In this document: positions 48,377 through 56,268 of the stretch, piece by piece
Layout of the letters: each line of letters starts with the position of its first letter
How positions within the stretch are numbered: the stretch's first letter is position 1
NCBI RefSeq assembly: GCF_001668575.1
Contig: NZ_LZMD01000070.1
Location: forward strand, 98,236-162,235
Direction of reading: 5' to 3'
Origin: Mycobacterium sp. 1164985.4
Lineage (GTDB): Bacteria; Actinomycetota; Actinomycetes; Mycobacteriales; Mycobacteriaceae
Length of the DNA stretch: 64,000 nucleotides
The notes under the pieces: generated by a model
What the model saw: only the letters and a program-made list of their open reading frames with translations
What the model was told of the DNA's origin: nothing
Database searches by the model: none
Position numbers and translations under genes: made by a program

Positions 48377-49381
48377 CTACGGCCGGTTGGTGAACTTCTT
48401 GTAGGCGCGGACGACCCGCTTGGCCGGAGCCGTCTCAAACAGCGGTGGCCAGGGCCATTCGCTGCGGTCACGCCCGCGCGGCGCCTTCAGGAAGGCCAGG
48501 CCCAGCACCAGGCCGAAGATCAGGTGTCCGACCAGCGTGATCGTCACGGTCGCGACGTTCAACGGGAACATCATCTCCTCGCCGCGCGGGGCCAGCGCGA
48601 CCGTCGCCATCAGTCCGGCCCACGTCGGGAACACCGCGAAGGCGACCGACGCCAGCACCGCGTAGACGTTCTTCCACCGGTCGATGCCCAGCGCGAACGC
48701 GACGACGAAGAACGCCACGCCCAGGCCGCCACCGTCGCCGATGTAGCGCCAGACATAACCGACCGCCGCGCTGCCCGCGGTGTCGGGCTCACCGGTGACG
48801 AACGATCCCATCACCGGGATGAAGTCGCCCATCAGGCCCAACACGTGCACCGCGAACAGCCGGGCGGCGTCATAGACGATGCACGCCACCATGCCGGCGA
48901 TCAGGCCGCGTCCGACAAAGATGTCCATCCGGTGTGGAGCGAACGCGATCAGCGCACCCAGCACCGCGCACAGCGCGATGACGATGACCGACGTGACGTT
49001 CTGGGGGACCAGGCCGAACACGTCGACCGAGATGCCCAGGATCGGCATGGAGGCCAGCAGCATCACCAGCGAGAGCCGCGCGATGTCCCACTTGGTCGGC
49101 GCCTTCCTGACCGCGCTCAAGTTCAGGTAGCGCTGCCTGACGGTGTTGGTCACCTTGGCGACGACCGGCAGGTCGATCGGGCGCAGCCGCACCGTCTTGC
49201 CGTCGAACGCGCTGGTGGCCTTCGGCAGTGGCTTGGTCGAAGCGGCGACGGGACGCAATCGCGTGGTCCTGGCCTCGCTGCGCGTGACCGGGGGCAGGTG
49301 GCGCACCGGCAGGTCACCGAGGCGCAGTCGCACCGTCTCGTCGCGGGCGGGCTTGTTCGTACCGGTGGCTGTCGTGGTCAT
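48377..49381 (-). CDS. Polytopic membrane protein with Thr-x-Arg-x-Arg repeats
   Basis: The 334-residue protein has a cytoplasmic N-terminus of about 100 residues carrying four related repeats: ETVRLRLGDLP, ARTTRLRPVAA, KTVRLRPIDLP and NTVRQRYLN. About six transmembrane helices follow (LVMLLASMPILGISVDVFGL, VIVIALCAVLGALIAF, AFFVVAFALGI and others). The function of the membrane part is not recognised. The threonines in a basic repeat look like kinase substrates and FHA ligands. It is transcribed with the FHA-HTH gene 56 bases downstream. ATG 49381. Confidence 0.78.
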   Translation of the reverse strand: MTTTATGTNKPARDETVRLRLGDLPVRHLPPVTRSEARTTRLRPVAASTKPLPKATSAFDGKTVRLRPIDLPVVAKVTNTVRQRYLNLSAVRKAPTKWDIARLSLVMLLASMPILGISVDVFGLVPQNVTSVIVIALCAVLGALIAFAPHRMDIFVGRGLIAGMVACIVYDAARLFAVHVLGLMGDFIPVMGSFVTGEPDTAGSAAVGYVWRYIGDGGGLGVAFFVVAFALGIDRWKNVYAVLASVAFAVFPTWAGLMATVALAPRGEEMMFPLNVATVTITLVGHLIFGLVLGLAFLKAPRGRDRSEWPWPPLFETAPAKRVVRAYKKFTNRP

Positions 49382-49540
49382 CGGTTCCTCGAGTCATTCG
49401 TTGCAGGGACGCGTCAATAGTCGCGAGCGCCGTCAGGCCGCGTAATCGCCCGCGAGTGAGCTTTCTTCCCAATGCGGGAAGGGATTTCTGTCCGCGGGGT
49501 AAGGGGTTGGGGGCGACGCGCGGGCAGCGGATCGCTTTTC

Positions 49541-49565
49541 GTTTCGAGACCCTTCCGCTGGGTAT
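49541..49565 (+). promoter_or_regulatory. SigF-type promoter of the AraC gene
   Basis: GTTT (49541-49544), 15 bases, GGGTAT (49560-49565) fit the mycobacterial SigF pattern GGTTT-N15-17-GGGTA except for the first G. Transcription would start about 49572, 30 bases upstream of the GTG at 49602. Confidence 0.6.
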
Positions 49566-49601
49566 GCTGCAAATCACTGGAGCTGAGACAACAGCTTCGC
49601 C

Positions 49602-50621
49602 GTGCGCCTCCTTGATGAGGTGAGCCCGATCGGTAATGCAGCCCCCGAGCCACAGCAGCTGGAACGGTCACACGTCGAAATCCGCGAATCCGCCGACGTC
49701 GACGAGTTTCTGGAAGACGCCTATGGCGTGAAGATGAGGCTCGCATTCAAGTCGCGGGAACACCATGAGGGTCCGCTGCTGACCCATGTCCGCGCCACGA
49801 TGGGTCCGCTGACACTCGATGACGTCACCGTGGCCGGCCAGGCCGAAATGCAGCCCGATCCGCTGAACAGAGTTGCAGCGATCTGGCCCACTGCCGGCCG
49901 CGTGGCCAGTGCCTGCGACGGCCTTCGTTCGGAAGCGACGGCGGGGGAGGTCGCGATGCTGGCGCAGCCGCACCTTCCGTACCGAGCGCGCTTTGAAAAC
50001 GCGCACGTCACCGCGGTCCTCATCGATCCTGCCGTGGTTGCCGGCGTAGCCACCGGTCTGCCGGCGGGACAAGCACCGCTGCCGATTCGCTTCAAGAGCC
50101 TCTCGCCCGTTGACGACGCCGCGGCGCGGATGTGGAAGGACACGGTCCGTTACGTCAGGGACTCGGTGCTGTCGGACGCCGCGCTCGCGACACCTCTGAT
50201 CGTGGGGCATGCGAGCCGACTGTTGGCGGCGGTGACGCTGTCCACATTTCCGAACACCGCGGCCGCCGAGCCGGGGCCCCACGATCACACCGACAACAAG
50301 CCTGTGCTCCTGCGGCGCGCGATGGAGTTCATGGATGCCAACGCCACCAACGACATCGCGCTGGGGGATATCGCCGAAGCCGTCCATGTCACTCCGCGCG
50401 CTGTGCAGTACATGTTCCGGCACCACTTGGACACCACGCCGCTGCAGTACCTTCGTCGGCTTCGACTCCATTACGCGCATCAGCAATTGCTGGCCGCCGA
50501 CCGCAGCACGGACACAGTGACGGCGATCGCCGCGCGCTGGGGGTTCGCCCATACCGGTCGGTTCGCGGTGCTTTACCGCCAGATCTACGGGCAGAGCCCG
50601 CACACCACGCTTCGCGGCTGA
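49602..50621 (+). CDS. AraC-family transcriptional regulator
   Basis: The 339-residue protein has its DNA-binding domain at the C-terminus (about 235-335), with two HTHs: IALGDIAEAVHVTPRAVQYM and DTVTAIAARWGFAHTGRFAV. The AraC signature FAVLYRQIYGQSPHTTL closes it. The N-terminal 220 residues form the AraC-binding-like/PAS-type domain common in mycobacteria, with no known ligand. GTG 49602 lies 37 bases after a SigF-like promoter, pointing to stress or stationary-phase expression. Targets unknown. Confidence 0.9.
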   Translation: MRLLDEVSPIGNAAPEPQQLERSHVEIRESADVDEFLEDAYGVKMRLAFKSREHHEGPLLTHVRATMGPLTLDDVTVAGQAEMQPDPLNRVAAIWPTAGRVASACDGLRSEATAGEVAMLAQPHLPYRARFENAHVTAVLIDPAVVAGVATGLPAGQAPLPIRFKSLSPVDDAAARMWKDTVRYVRDSVLSDAALATPLIVGHASRLLAAVTLSTFPNTAAAEPGPHDHTDNKPVLLRRAMEFMDANATNDIALGDIAEAVHVTPRAVQYMFRHHLDTTPLQYLRRLRLHYAHQQLLAADRSTDTVTAIAARWGFAHTGRFAVLYRQIYGQSPHTTLRG

Positions 50622-50688
50622 GCGCTTCCGTGCCTCAACCCTCAAAAGAGGCGTAGATTTTTTGCAGCTGACATCGTCGGGAGCGAGC

Positions 50689-51066
50689 ATGAGTGACGAC
50701 GAGCGTGGGTCCATCGCGTCCGGTGAATTGGCCCGTGCCCGGGCCGATGAATTGCGTCAGCGGCAGACCGAACTGGCGAGGGGCCTGCCCAGCACGCCGG
50801 AGTCGGTGGCGCGTGCGAAGAGGCGTGCCGAAGAGGCGTTGGAACGCGCACGCCGGGCACATCACGGCGCCGCCGCGCGCCATGACGACGCGATGCAGGC
50901 GCACCTGCGTGCGGCGGCAGCGCACGAGCAGGCGGCGATGCGCGCCGACGACCGGACCGTTGGCCTGCATCAGGACGCCGCCGAACGGCATCGCGACGCC
51001 GCGCTTCGTCATCGGGAGGCAGCCTTCCATGAGCAGCTGTTGGAGGCCGAAGACGCGGACCGCTAG
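50689..51066 (+). CDS. Small helical His/Ala/Arg-rich protein
   Basis: The 125-residue protein is predicted almost entirely helical, with Ala/Glu/Arg heptads (ARADELRQRQTELARGL, RAEEALERARRAHHGAAA) and a His-rich second half (HLRAAAAHEQAAM, AERHRDAALRHREAAF). It is probably a coiled coil and has no recognised domain. GGGAG precedes ATG 50689. Its TAG stop shares a CTAG with the convergent CheR gene. Similar short helical proteins occur in mycobacteria without known roles. Confidence 0.65.
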   Translation: MSDDERGSIASGELARARADELRQRQTELARGLPSTPESVARAKRRAEEALERARRAHHGAAARHDDAMQAHLRAAAAHEQAAMRADDRTVGLHQDAAERHRDAALRHREAAFHEQLLEAEDADR

Positions 51067-52904
51067 CTCTGCAGCTCCATCAGCAGCAAGGCCCCGCTGG
51101 CTGTCTCGCTGGTCGCGCGAAATCCCGTACACACGACCCGGATCCGCGCCTGCTTACCCCGCCGGGTGACGGCATCGAGAAACGCCTCGGTGGTGAGGTC
51201 CGGGTCGACGAATGCCTGGCCGATCAGCGGCTTGACGTCATCTGTGGGTAAACCGATGTCCAGCGATGGCAGGGCCGAACCGTGAGCCTCGTCGGCACGA
51301 AGCCCCCAGAGCTCTTCGCAGCCGCGGTTCCACAACACCACCCGCATCTCGCGGTCCACCACGATGAGGCCGAAGTGGATCGAATTCACCAGCGAATCGA
51401 GGAAGGCCTTGGTCTCGTTGACCTCCACGCTGCGCTGGCGCAGTTCGTCGTTGATGGTGTGTAGCTCGTCGTTGGTCGACTGCAGCTCCTCGTTCATCGT
51501 CTCGAGTTCTTCGTTGGTGGACTGCAGCTCTTCGTTGGTGGTCTCGAGTTCCTCGACAGTTGACTGCAGCTCTTCGTTGGTGGTCTCGAGTTCCTCGTTG
51601 GTCGACTGAAGTTCCTCGTACGCCGTCTCCAGTTGACGGTTGGTCTCCACCACCTTGTCCAGCAGGGCGCGGGTCGCGGTCACGTCGAAGAAGACGATCG
51701 ACACACCGCGTAGTCCGTTTTCGGCGTCGACGAGCGGGTTGACGTGTATCTCGAACCACACCACGTCCGAGCCGGGGCGGTGCCATTGCACATCCTGGAT
51801 GCGGGCCGACCGCCGTTCGACCTTGGCCTGCTCGAGATAGGCGCGCAGTTCGACGGGGCGGTAGGAGACCTCGAGGTCGCGCAGCAGTCGCCCGATGTCG
51901 CGTGCCGACAAACCGAAGGTGGCCTCGGCCTGCTGGTTGATCATCGCGACGGTGTCGTCGCTGGTGACCACGATCTGGGCGACGGGTCCGGCGCGGAACG
52001 CGAGTTCGCGGATCGGGTCCAGCCCCGCCAGGTCTCCCTGCCGGTCGTTGACCGGCGCTGAGTTTCCGAGTCGCTCGACACCAGTGTGCGGCCCGGCCAC
52101 CTTGCAGAAGATGCGGTGTTTGAGGTTGAGCGGGGTGAACCGGTCGCTGTGGCTCAACAGCATCTCGGCGTGGCCGAGGAACAACGTTCCCTGCGGGGCC
52201 AGTGCGAAGTGCAAGCGGCTCAACACGTTCCGTTGCGTCTCGGCGTTGAGGTACATCAGCGTGTTGCGACAGACCAGCAGGTCTACCCGCGAGATCGGTG
52301 CGTCCTTGACCAGATCGTTGCGGCCGAAGATCACGGCCCTGCGCAGATCCTTGAGGAACACGTGCCGGCCGTTGACGCGCTCGAAGTACTTGCCAAGCAG
52401 CGCCGGCGGGACCGACTCGACGGCCTTGTCGTCGTAGGTCGCGGTGCGCGCCTCGGTCAGCGCGTCCTCGTCGACGTCGGTTGCATAAATCTTGACCCGC
52501 TGCCGGAAAGCGTCGGTGCCGAGAGCCTCGGCCAACACCATCGCCAGGGTGTAGGCCTCCTGACCGGAAGCGCAGCCCGCGCTCCACACCCGGATCGGGT
52601 CGTCCGGCCCGCGTTCCGCCAGGAGTGACGGAACGACCTCCTCGCCGAGGTACTCCCATGCCTGCGGGTCCCGGAAGAAGGCCGTGACATTGATCAGGAT
52701 CGTGTTGAACAGCGCGTCGAATTCGTCGGGGCTCGCCTGCAGGTGGTCGAGATACTGCTCGTAGGACTCGGAACCGGCCTGTCGCATCCGGTGTTGCACG
52801 CGCCGCATCAGTGATGTGCGCTTATAGCCGGTGAAGTCGAATCCGCGTGAGTCGCGCATGTAGCGCAGCAGCGCCTCGAACGCCTCTTCTGTCTGGTCGC
52901 TCAA
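51063..52904 (-). CDS. CheR methyltransferase with PAS domains and coiled coil
   Basis: The protein has 613 residues. The CheR N-terminal domain (DSRGFDFTGYKRTSLMRRV) is followed by the SAM-binding domain (VWSAGCASGQEAYTLAM, KIYATDVDEDAL, DLLVCRNTLMYL), together about residues 5-265. A PAS domain is at about 295-420, then a long coiled coil of four 14-residue repeats (EELQSTNEELETTN type, 425-480) and a second PAS (500-600). CheR normally methylates chemoreceptor Glu; mycobacteria lack chemoreceptors, so another target is likely. TTG at 52904 is the only upstream start. It follows the STAS-ATPase gene by 45 bases. Confidence 0.9.
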   Translation of the reverse strand: MSDQTEEAFEALLRYMRDSRGFDFTGYKRTSLMRRVQHRMRQAGSESYEQYLDHLQASPDEFDALFNTILINVTAFFRDPQAWEYLGEEVVPSLLAERGPDDPIRVWSAGCASGQEAYTLAMVLAEALGTDAFRQRVKIYATDVDEDALTEARTATYDDKAVESVPPALLGKYFERVNGRHVFLKDLRRAVIFGRNDLVKDAPISRVDLLVCRNTLMYLNAETQRNVLSRLHFALAPQGTLFLGHAEMLLSHSDRFTPLNLKHRIFCKVAGPHTGVERLGNSAPVNDRQGDLAGLDPIRELAFRAGPVAQIVVTSDDTVAMINQQAEATFGLSARDIGRLLRDLEVSYRPVELRAYLEQAKVERRSARIQDVQWHRPGSDVVWFEIHVNPLVDAENGLRGVSIVFFDVTATRALLDKVVETNRQLETAYEELQSTNEELETTNEELQSTVEELETTNEELQSTNEELETMNEELQSTNDELHTINDELRQRSVEVNETKAFLDSLVNSIHFGLIVVDREMRVVLWNRGCEELWGLRADEAHGSALPSLDIGLPTDDVKPLIGQAFVDPDLTTEAFLDAVTRRGKQARIRVVCTGFRATSETASGALLLMELQS

Positions 52905-52949
52905 CCCGTGTCCGTCCGCTCGCTTCGGCTGCAGGCTTGACGATACTCA

Positions 52950-53708
52950 CTAAAGGGCGTTCTCCGGACCGATGACCGCCCATACGGTCTTACCCGTCGT
53001 GTTCGGCGCGTTGCCCCAGGCACGACACAAGGCGGCGACGATCCGAAGTCCCGATGGCGCCGGGCTGTGGGCAGCGTCCTCGCGCAGTCCGGCGGGCGTG
53101 GCGCTCGCATCGGTCACGGCGACCGTGACAGTCGCGTCCTTCGACTCGATCCGGAGTTGGGGCCGACTGTCGGTGTGCTGCAGAACGTTCTCGACGAACG
53201 TCGTGGCAACGACCTTGGCGGTGGAGATCAACTCGGGCTGAGACCATGCCGTAAGCCACTCGACGACCAACTCGCGCGTGCGTTGCAGGCTCGCGACCGA
53301 CCTCGGAAGATCGGCCCTCGCCCGATGGCGTACCTGGCGCGAGTCGTGATGCGCCAAGGCGTCGATCGCGTCCTGCATGCCTGCGTACACGGGCACGTAG
53401 CGGGTGACGCCGTTCCTGGCGAGCGCCGATCGGATCATCGGCTGTTCGCACACCAACAAGATCGGAACCTCGGGCCAACGTCCGACGTGCCAGCGGGCGC
53501 TGGTGAACACGACCAATGCCGATTCGGCCGGAACGACGAGATCGCCGATGTCGACGACAACGGCGCGCGGCTGCTCGAGTGCGGTCTTGATGATGGAATC
53601 GCGCAGCGACCGATATGTGCGGCTGTCGAGCACACCGCGTGGCCGCACAGTCGTGACATCGCCCACCGGCTCGGTGAAGACCGCCAGCGGCGTGGGATCA
53701 GGTGGCAC
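52950..53708 (-). CDS. STAS + HATPase (anti-sigma/anti-anti-sigma) fusion
   Basis: The 252-residue protein has an N-terminal STAS-like domain (about 1-115: RGVLDSRTYRSLRDSIIKTA, RAVVVDIGDLVVPAESALVV). A GHKL ATPase of the RsbW type (about 130-252) has an N-box in ATTFVENVLQHT and a Gly box near SGLRIVAALCRAWG. The phosphorylatable Ser of the STAS loop may be PAESAL. It joins the two partner-switch parts in one chain and probably adjusts a SigF-like sigma factor. GTG 53708 lies inside the cheB stop region (11-base overlap), so they are coupled. Confidence 0.85.
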   Translation of the reverse strand: MPPDPTPLAVFTEPVGDVTTVRPRGVLDSRTYRSLRDSIIKTALEQPRAVVVDIGDLVVPAESALVVFTSARWHVGRWPEVPILLVCEQPMIRSALARNGVTRYVPVYAGMQDAIDALAHHDSRQVRHRARADLPRSVASLQRTRELVVEWLTAWSQPELISTAKVVATTFVENVLQHTDSRPQLRIESKDATVTVAVTDASATPAGLREDAAHSPAPSGLRIVAALCRAWGNAPNTTGKTVWAVIGPENAL

Positions 53709-54717
53709 CGAGCTCTCCGTGCGGCGCCGTGGTCGAAAGATGTTCGCCCAGAACCATCGCCGCGCGGTCGGCTTCATCCGCGGTTTCGAGATAACGTTGC
53801 CGCACGGTGCCGGGCCCGACGGTATTCGCCAACCTCCGCGACATCTTCGCTTTCTCCCGCAGGCTGCGCAGTGCCACCCAGATGGCACCCTCGATCTCGT
53901 CGTCGCGGGCTTTCAGCAGCGCGTCTGCGGTCCAGGCGTGTCCCACCCGACAGCGGAAGCTGCCCGGTCCCGCCTCGATCAGCGATCCGTGGCAGTCGGG
54001 GCAGATGTAACCCGAATGAGGGCCGAGGTCTTCCGCATCGATATTCGTGGAGAATCGGCGTCCCATCGCGATGCGGTTCTCCAACTCCATGGCCTTGTCA
54101 GGTTCCATATCCCGGACCTCGATCTCTCGTTCAAGCAGCTTCGTCAAGACGCCGCCGACGTCGCTCGCCGCGGCTTGGTGATCGGCGACCCCCGCCTGGA
54201 TAGCGTTGAGCGGCATGGCCGCAAACAGCGCATCGCTCGGCGTCTGAATGACCGTCGTACCGCCCCGCGAGCGTATGGCCGCCGCACCCAACACGCCGTC
54301 GTCGAGGACGCCGGACAGCAGGACACCGATGGCGCGCGGTCCGAAACTCAGTGCCACGGAACGGAACAGCGCGTTGATGGCCGGACGATGCCCGCTCTCC
54401 GTGGGCCCCGACGACAAGATCAAATGCCCGTCCGCGACCAGCAGGTGACGGTCGGGTGCGCAGACGTATACACGACCGGGCTCGATCGGGGCGCCGTCGA
54501 TGGCGGTCGCCGCGGGCAATAACCCGCTGCGGTCGAGGATCTTGGCCAGGACGCTCGGCGCGTTCGGCGGCATGTGCAGGACGATGAGAACCGCATAGGG
54601 CAGGTCCTGCTTCAGTCCGCCGACGAACTGGCTGAGAGCCTCCACACCCCCTGCGGATGCGCCCACCGCCACCACACCCGGCAGCGCGTCGTGGCGCCCC
54701 GACGTTGTACTTCCCAT
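53698..54717 (-). CDS. CheB-type methylesterase without receiver domain
   Basis: The 339-residue protein has a CheB catalytic domain in residues 10-200: the active Ser in AVGASAGGVEAL, His in LIVLHMPP and the Asp around GVLLSGVLDDG. There is no N-terminal response-regulator domain, unlike classical CheB. The C-terminal third holds a zinc-ribbon-like segment (YICPDCHGSL..FRCRVGHAW) and a helical tail. It presumably removes methyl groups put on by the CheR encoded in the same operon. ATG 54717 starts the three-gene operon cheB - STAS/ATPase - cheR. Confidence 0.9.
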   Translation of the reverse strand: MGSTTSGRHDALPGVVAVGASAGGVEALSQFVGGLKQDLPYAVLIVLHMPPNAPSVLAKILDRSGLLPAATAIDGAPIEPGRVYVCAPDRHLLVADGHLILSSGPTESGHRPAINALFRSVALSFGPRAIGVLLSGVLDDGVLGAAAIRSRGGTTVIQTPSDALFAAMPLNAIQAGVADHQAAASDVGGVLTKLLEREIEVRDMEPDKAMELENRIAMGRRFSTNIDAEDLGPHSGYICPDCHGSLIEAGPGSFRCRVGHAWTADALLKARDDEIEGAIWVALRSLREKAKMSRRLANTVGPGTVRQRYLETADEADRAAMVLGEHLSTTAPHGELGAT

Positions 54718-54799
54718 TGGACACCGGTTACCCGTAGCCCCCGTAGATAACCCCTTCCTGACGTCGACGCTACGCCTTCTCGGGGGCCGTTGGCACCCC

Positions 54800-55666
54800 T
54801 CAGAGCTTGGCGATGACGTTCTCCGCGAACTTTTCGAGGTGGCGGATCTTGCGGTCGAGCGGTTCGGTGTCCGGCCCTGTGATGTAGGGGATTCGGAATC
54901 CAACGATGACGTCGGTGACGCCCTTGTCCTCGAGCCGTTTGATGCCGTCGGGCGTATAGGCATCGGCCGAGATCACGTGAATCTCGAACGGCCCGGTGCG
55001 GCCCGCTTCCTCACGAAACTGCTTGAGCTGCCTGAGGAGCCGGTCCAGCTCCTCGGCGTCGCCGCCGCCGTGCATCCAGCCGTCGTTGCGCGCCGCACGC
55101 TTGAGCGCGGCGGTGGCGTGGCCGCCGATCAGGATCGGGATCGGCTGGGTGGGCGCGGGTGTCATCTTCGTTTTCGGGATGTCGTAGAACTCGCCGTGGA
55201 ACGCGAAGTATTCGCCTGTGGTCAGGCCCCTGATGATCTCGATGCACTCATCCATGCGCTTGCCTCGCTTGGCGAACGGCACGTCCATCAACTCGTAGTC
55301 CTCGGGCCAGGGGCTGGTGCCGACGCCCAGGCCGAGGCGATTGCCGAACAGCGCGGCCAGCGAGCCGGCCTGTTTGGCCACCAGGGCCGGTGGCCGAATG
55401 GGCAGCTTGAGGACGAAGAAGTCGAACCGCAGCCTCGTGGTGACCGCGCTCAGGGCGCCGGCGAGCACGAACGCCTCGATGAACGCCTTGCCGTCGAGGA
55501 ATTCGCGGCTGCCGTCTGCGGTGTAGGGGTATCTCGAATCCGATTCGAACGGATAGGCGACGCTGTCGGCGATCGTCATCGCGTGGTACCCGGCCGCCTC
55601 CGCGGCCTGTGCCAGGGGGATGTAGTACGTCGGGTCGGTCATGGCTTCGGCGTAGGTGAACCGCAC
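54800..55666 (-). CDS. LLM-class F420-dependent oxidoreductase (KstR-type promoter)
   Basis: This 288-residue luciferase-like monooxygenase-fold protein contains RFTYAEAMTDPTYYIPLAQA, GTSPWPEDYELM, FHGEFYDIPKTKMTP and GGHATAALKRAARN, the pattern of mycobacterial F420 enzymes. A perfect KstR-type palindrome lies 11 bases upstream of GTG 55666, and a TATTAT -10 box lies 6 bases before the start. The mRNA is thus likely leaderless and KstR-repressed. This links the enzyme to sterol/lipid catabolism. Substrate unknown. Confidence 0.88.
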   Translation of the reverse strand: MRFTYAEAMTDPTYYIPLAQAAEAAGYHAMTIADSVAYPFESDSRYPYTADGSREFLDGKAFIEAFVLAGALSAVTTRLRFDFFVLKLPIRPPALVAKQAGSLAALFGNRLGLGVGTSPWPEDYELMDVPFAKRGKRMDECIEIIRGLTTGEYFAFHGEFYDIPKTKMTPAPTQPIPILIGGHATAALKRAARNDGWMHGGGDAEELDRLLRQLKQFREEAGRTGPFEIHVISADAYTPDGIKRLEDKGVTDVIVGFRIPYITGPDTEPLDRKIRHLEKFAENVIAKL

Positions 55667-55676
55667 AGGGCAATAA

Positions 55677-55690
55677 TAGAACGTGTTCTA
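55677..55690. promoter_or_regulatory. Perfect KstR-type palindrome overlapping a -10 box
   Basis: TAGAACGTGTTCTA is a perfect 14-base palindrome matching TnnAACnnGTTnnA. It overlaps the TATTAT -10 element of the LLM gene (minus strand, 55678-55673). It lies between the LLM gene and the divergent DUF4235 gene, so it could control both. Confidence 0.78.
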
Positions 55691-55732
55691 GTTCGGGGTT
55701 TGATCATTGGCGCATCGGGAATCTCGATCGCC

Positions 55733-55999
55733 GTGAGTGCGGCCAAGACGATTTACAAGCCCCTGTCGATCGCCAGCAGCGTTGCCGGCGGGATGATCGC
55801 GGGCCAGATCTTCCAGCAGATCTGGCAGCGCATCAGCCCGGACGATGAAGAGCCGGATCCGAAGGACCTCAGCCGCTCGACGCGCGAGGTGTTCATCGCC
55901 GCCGCGATCCAGGGTCTGCTCGCCGGCGTGGTTCGGGCAGCGCTGGCTCGCGGGCAGGCCAAGGGGTTCGCGGCGCTGACCGACGAAGATCTGGACTAG
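55733..55999 (+). CDS. DUF4235 small membrane protein
   Basis: This 88-residue protein of the DUF4235 type has SAAKTIYKPLSIASSVAGGM, QIWQRISPDDEEPDPKDLSR and a second hydrophobic helix (VFIAAAIQGLLAGVVRAALA). It has two predicted transmembrane segments with a short acidic loop. GTG 55733 gives the family N-terminus (SKAAK-like); TTG 55700 would extend it by 11 residues. Its TAG stop shares CTAG with the convergent DUF4873 gene. Function unknown. Confidence 0.75.
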   Translation: MSAAKTIYKPLSIASSVAGGMIAGQIFQQIWQRISPDDEEPDPKDLSRSTREVFIAAAIQGLLAGVVRAALARGQAKGFAALTDEDLD

Positions 56000-56268
56000 C
56001 CGTCCAGTGGATACGGCGGCGCGCCGACGCCTGCGACACAGTGCGTCCCCCACGGCGTCACCTCGGTCAGGTGGCCCTCTGCGGAGTGGTGGCCGATCGA
56101 GATGTGCACGGGTTGGGGCAGGCGCACATCGGATGTCAGATCGAAAACCATTCCACGCCAGTGGTATCTGCCGTCGATCGGGTCGACGTGACCGACGAGA
56201 CGCACCCGGACGCCGTGGTCCGTGTCGTGCATCCGGAGCGCGGCGACCCCGTCGTACATGTCACTCAT
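55996..56268 (-). CDS. DUF4873 domain protein coupled to AurF-type oxygenase
   Basis: This 90-residue protein is a single DUF4873 domain: MYDGVAALRMHDTDHGVRVR, GHVDPIDGRYHWRGMVFD and EVTPWGTHCVAGVG. The domain is usually found at the C-terminus of mycobacterial flavin monooxygenases and has no known activity. Here it is free-standing and its ATG overlaps the stop of the diiron oxygenase by 4 bases (ATGA), implying a joint role such as substrate binding or protein partnering. Confidence 0.8.
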   Translation of the reverse strand: MSDMYDGVAALRMHDTDHGVRVRLVGHVDPIDGRYHWRGMVFDLTSDVRLPQPVHISIGHHSAEGHLTEVTPWGTHCVAGVGAPPYPLDG

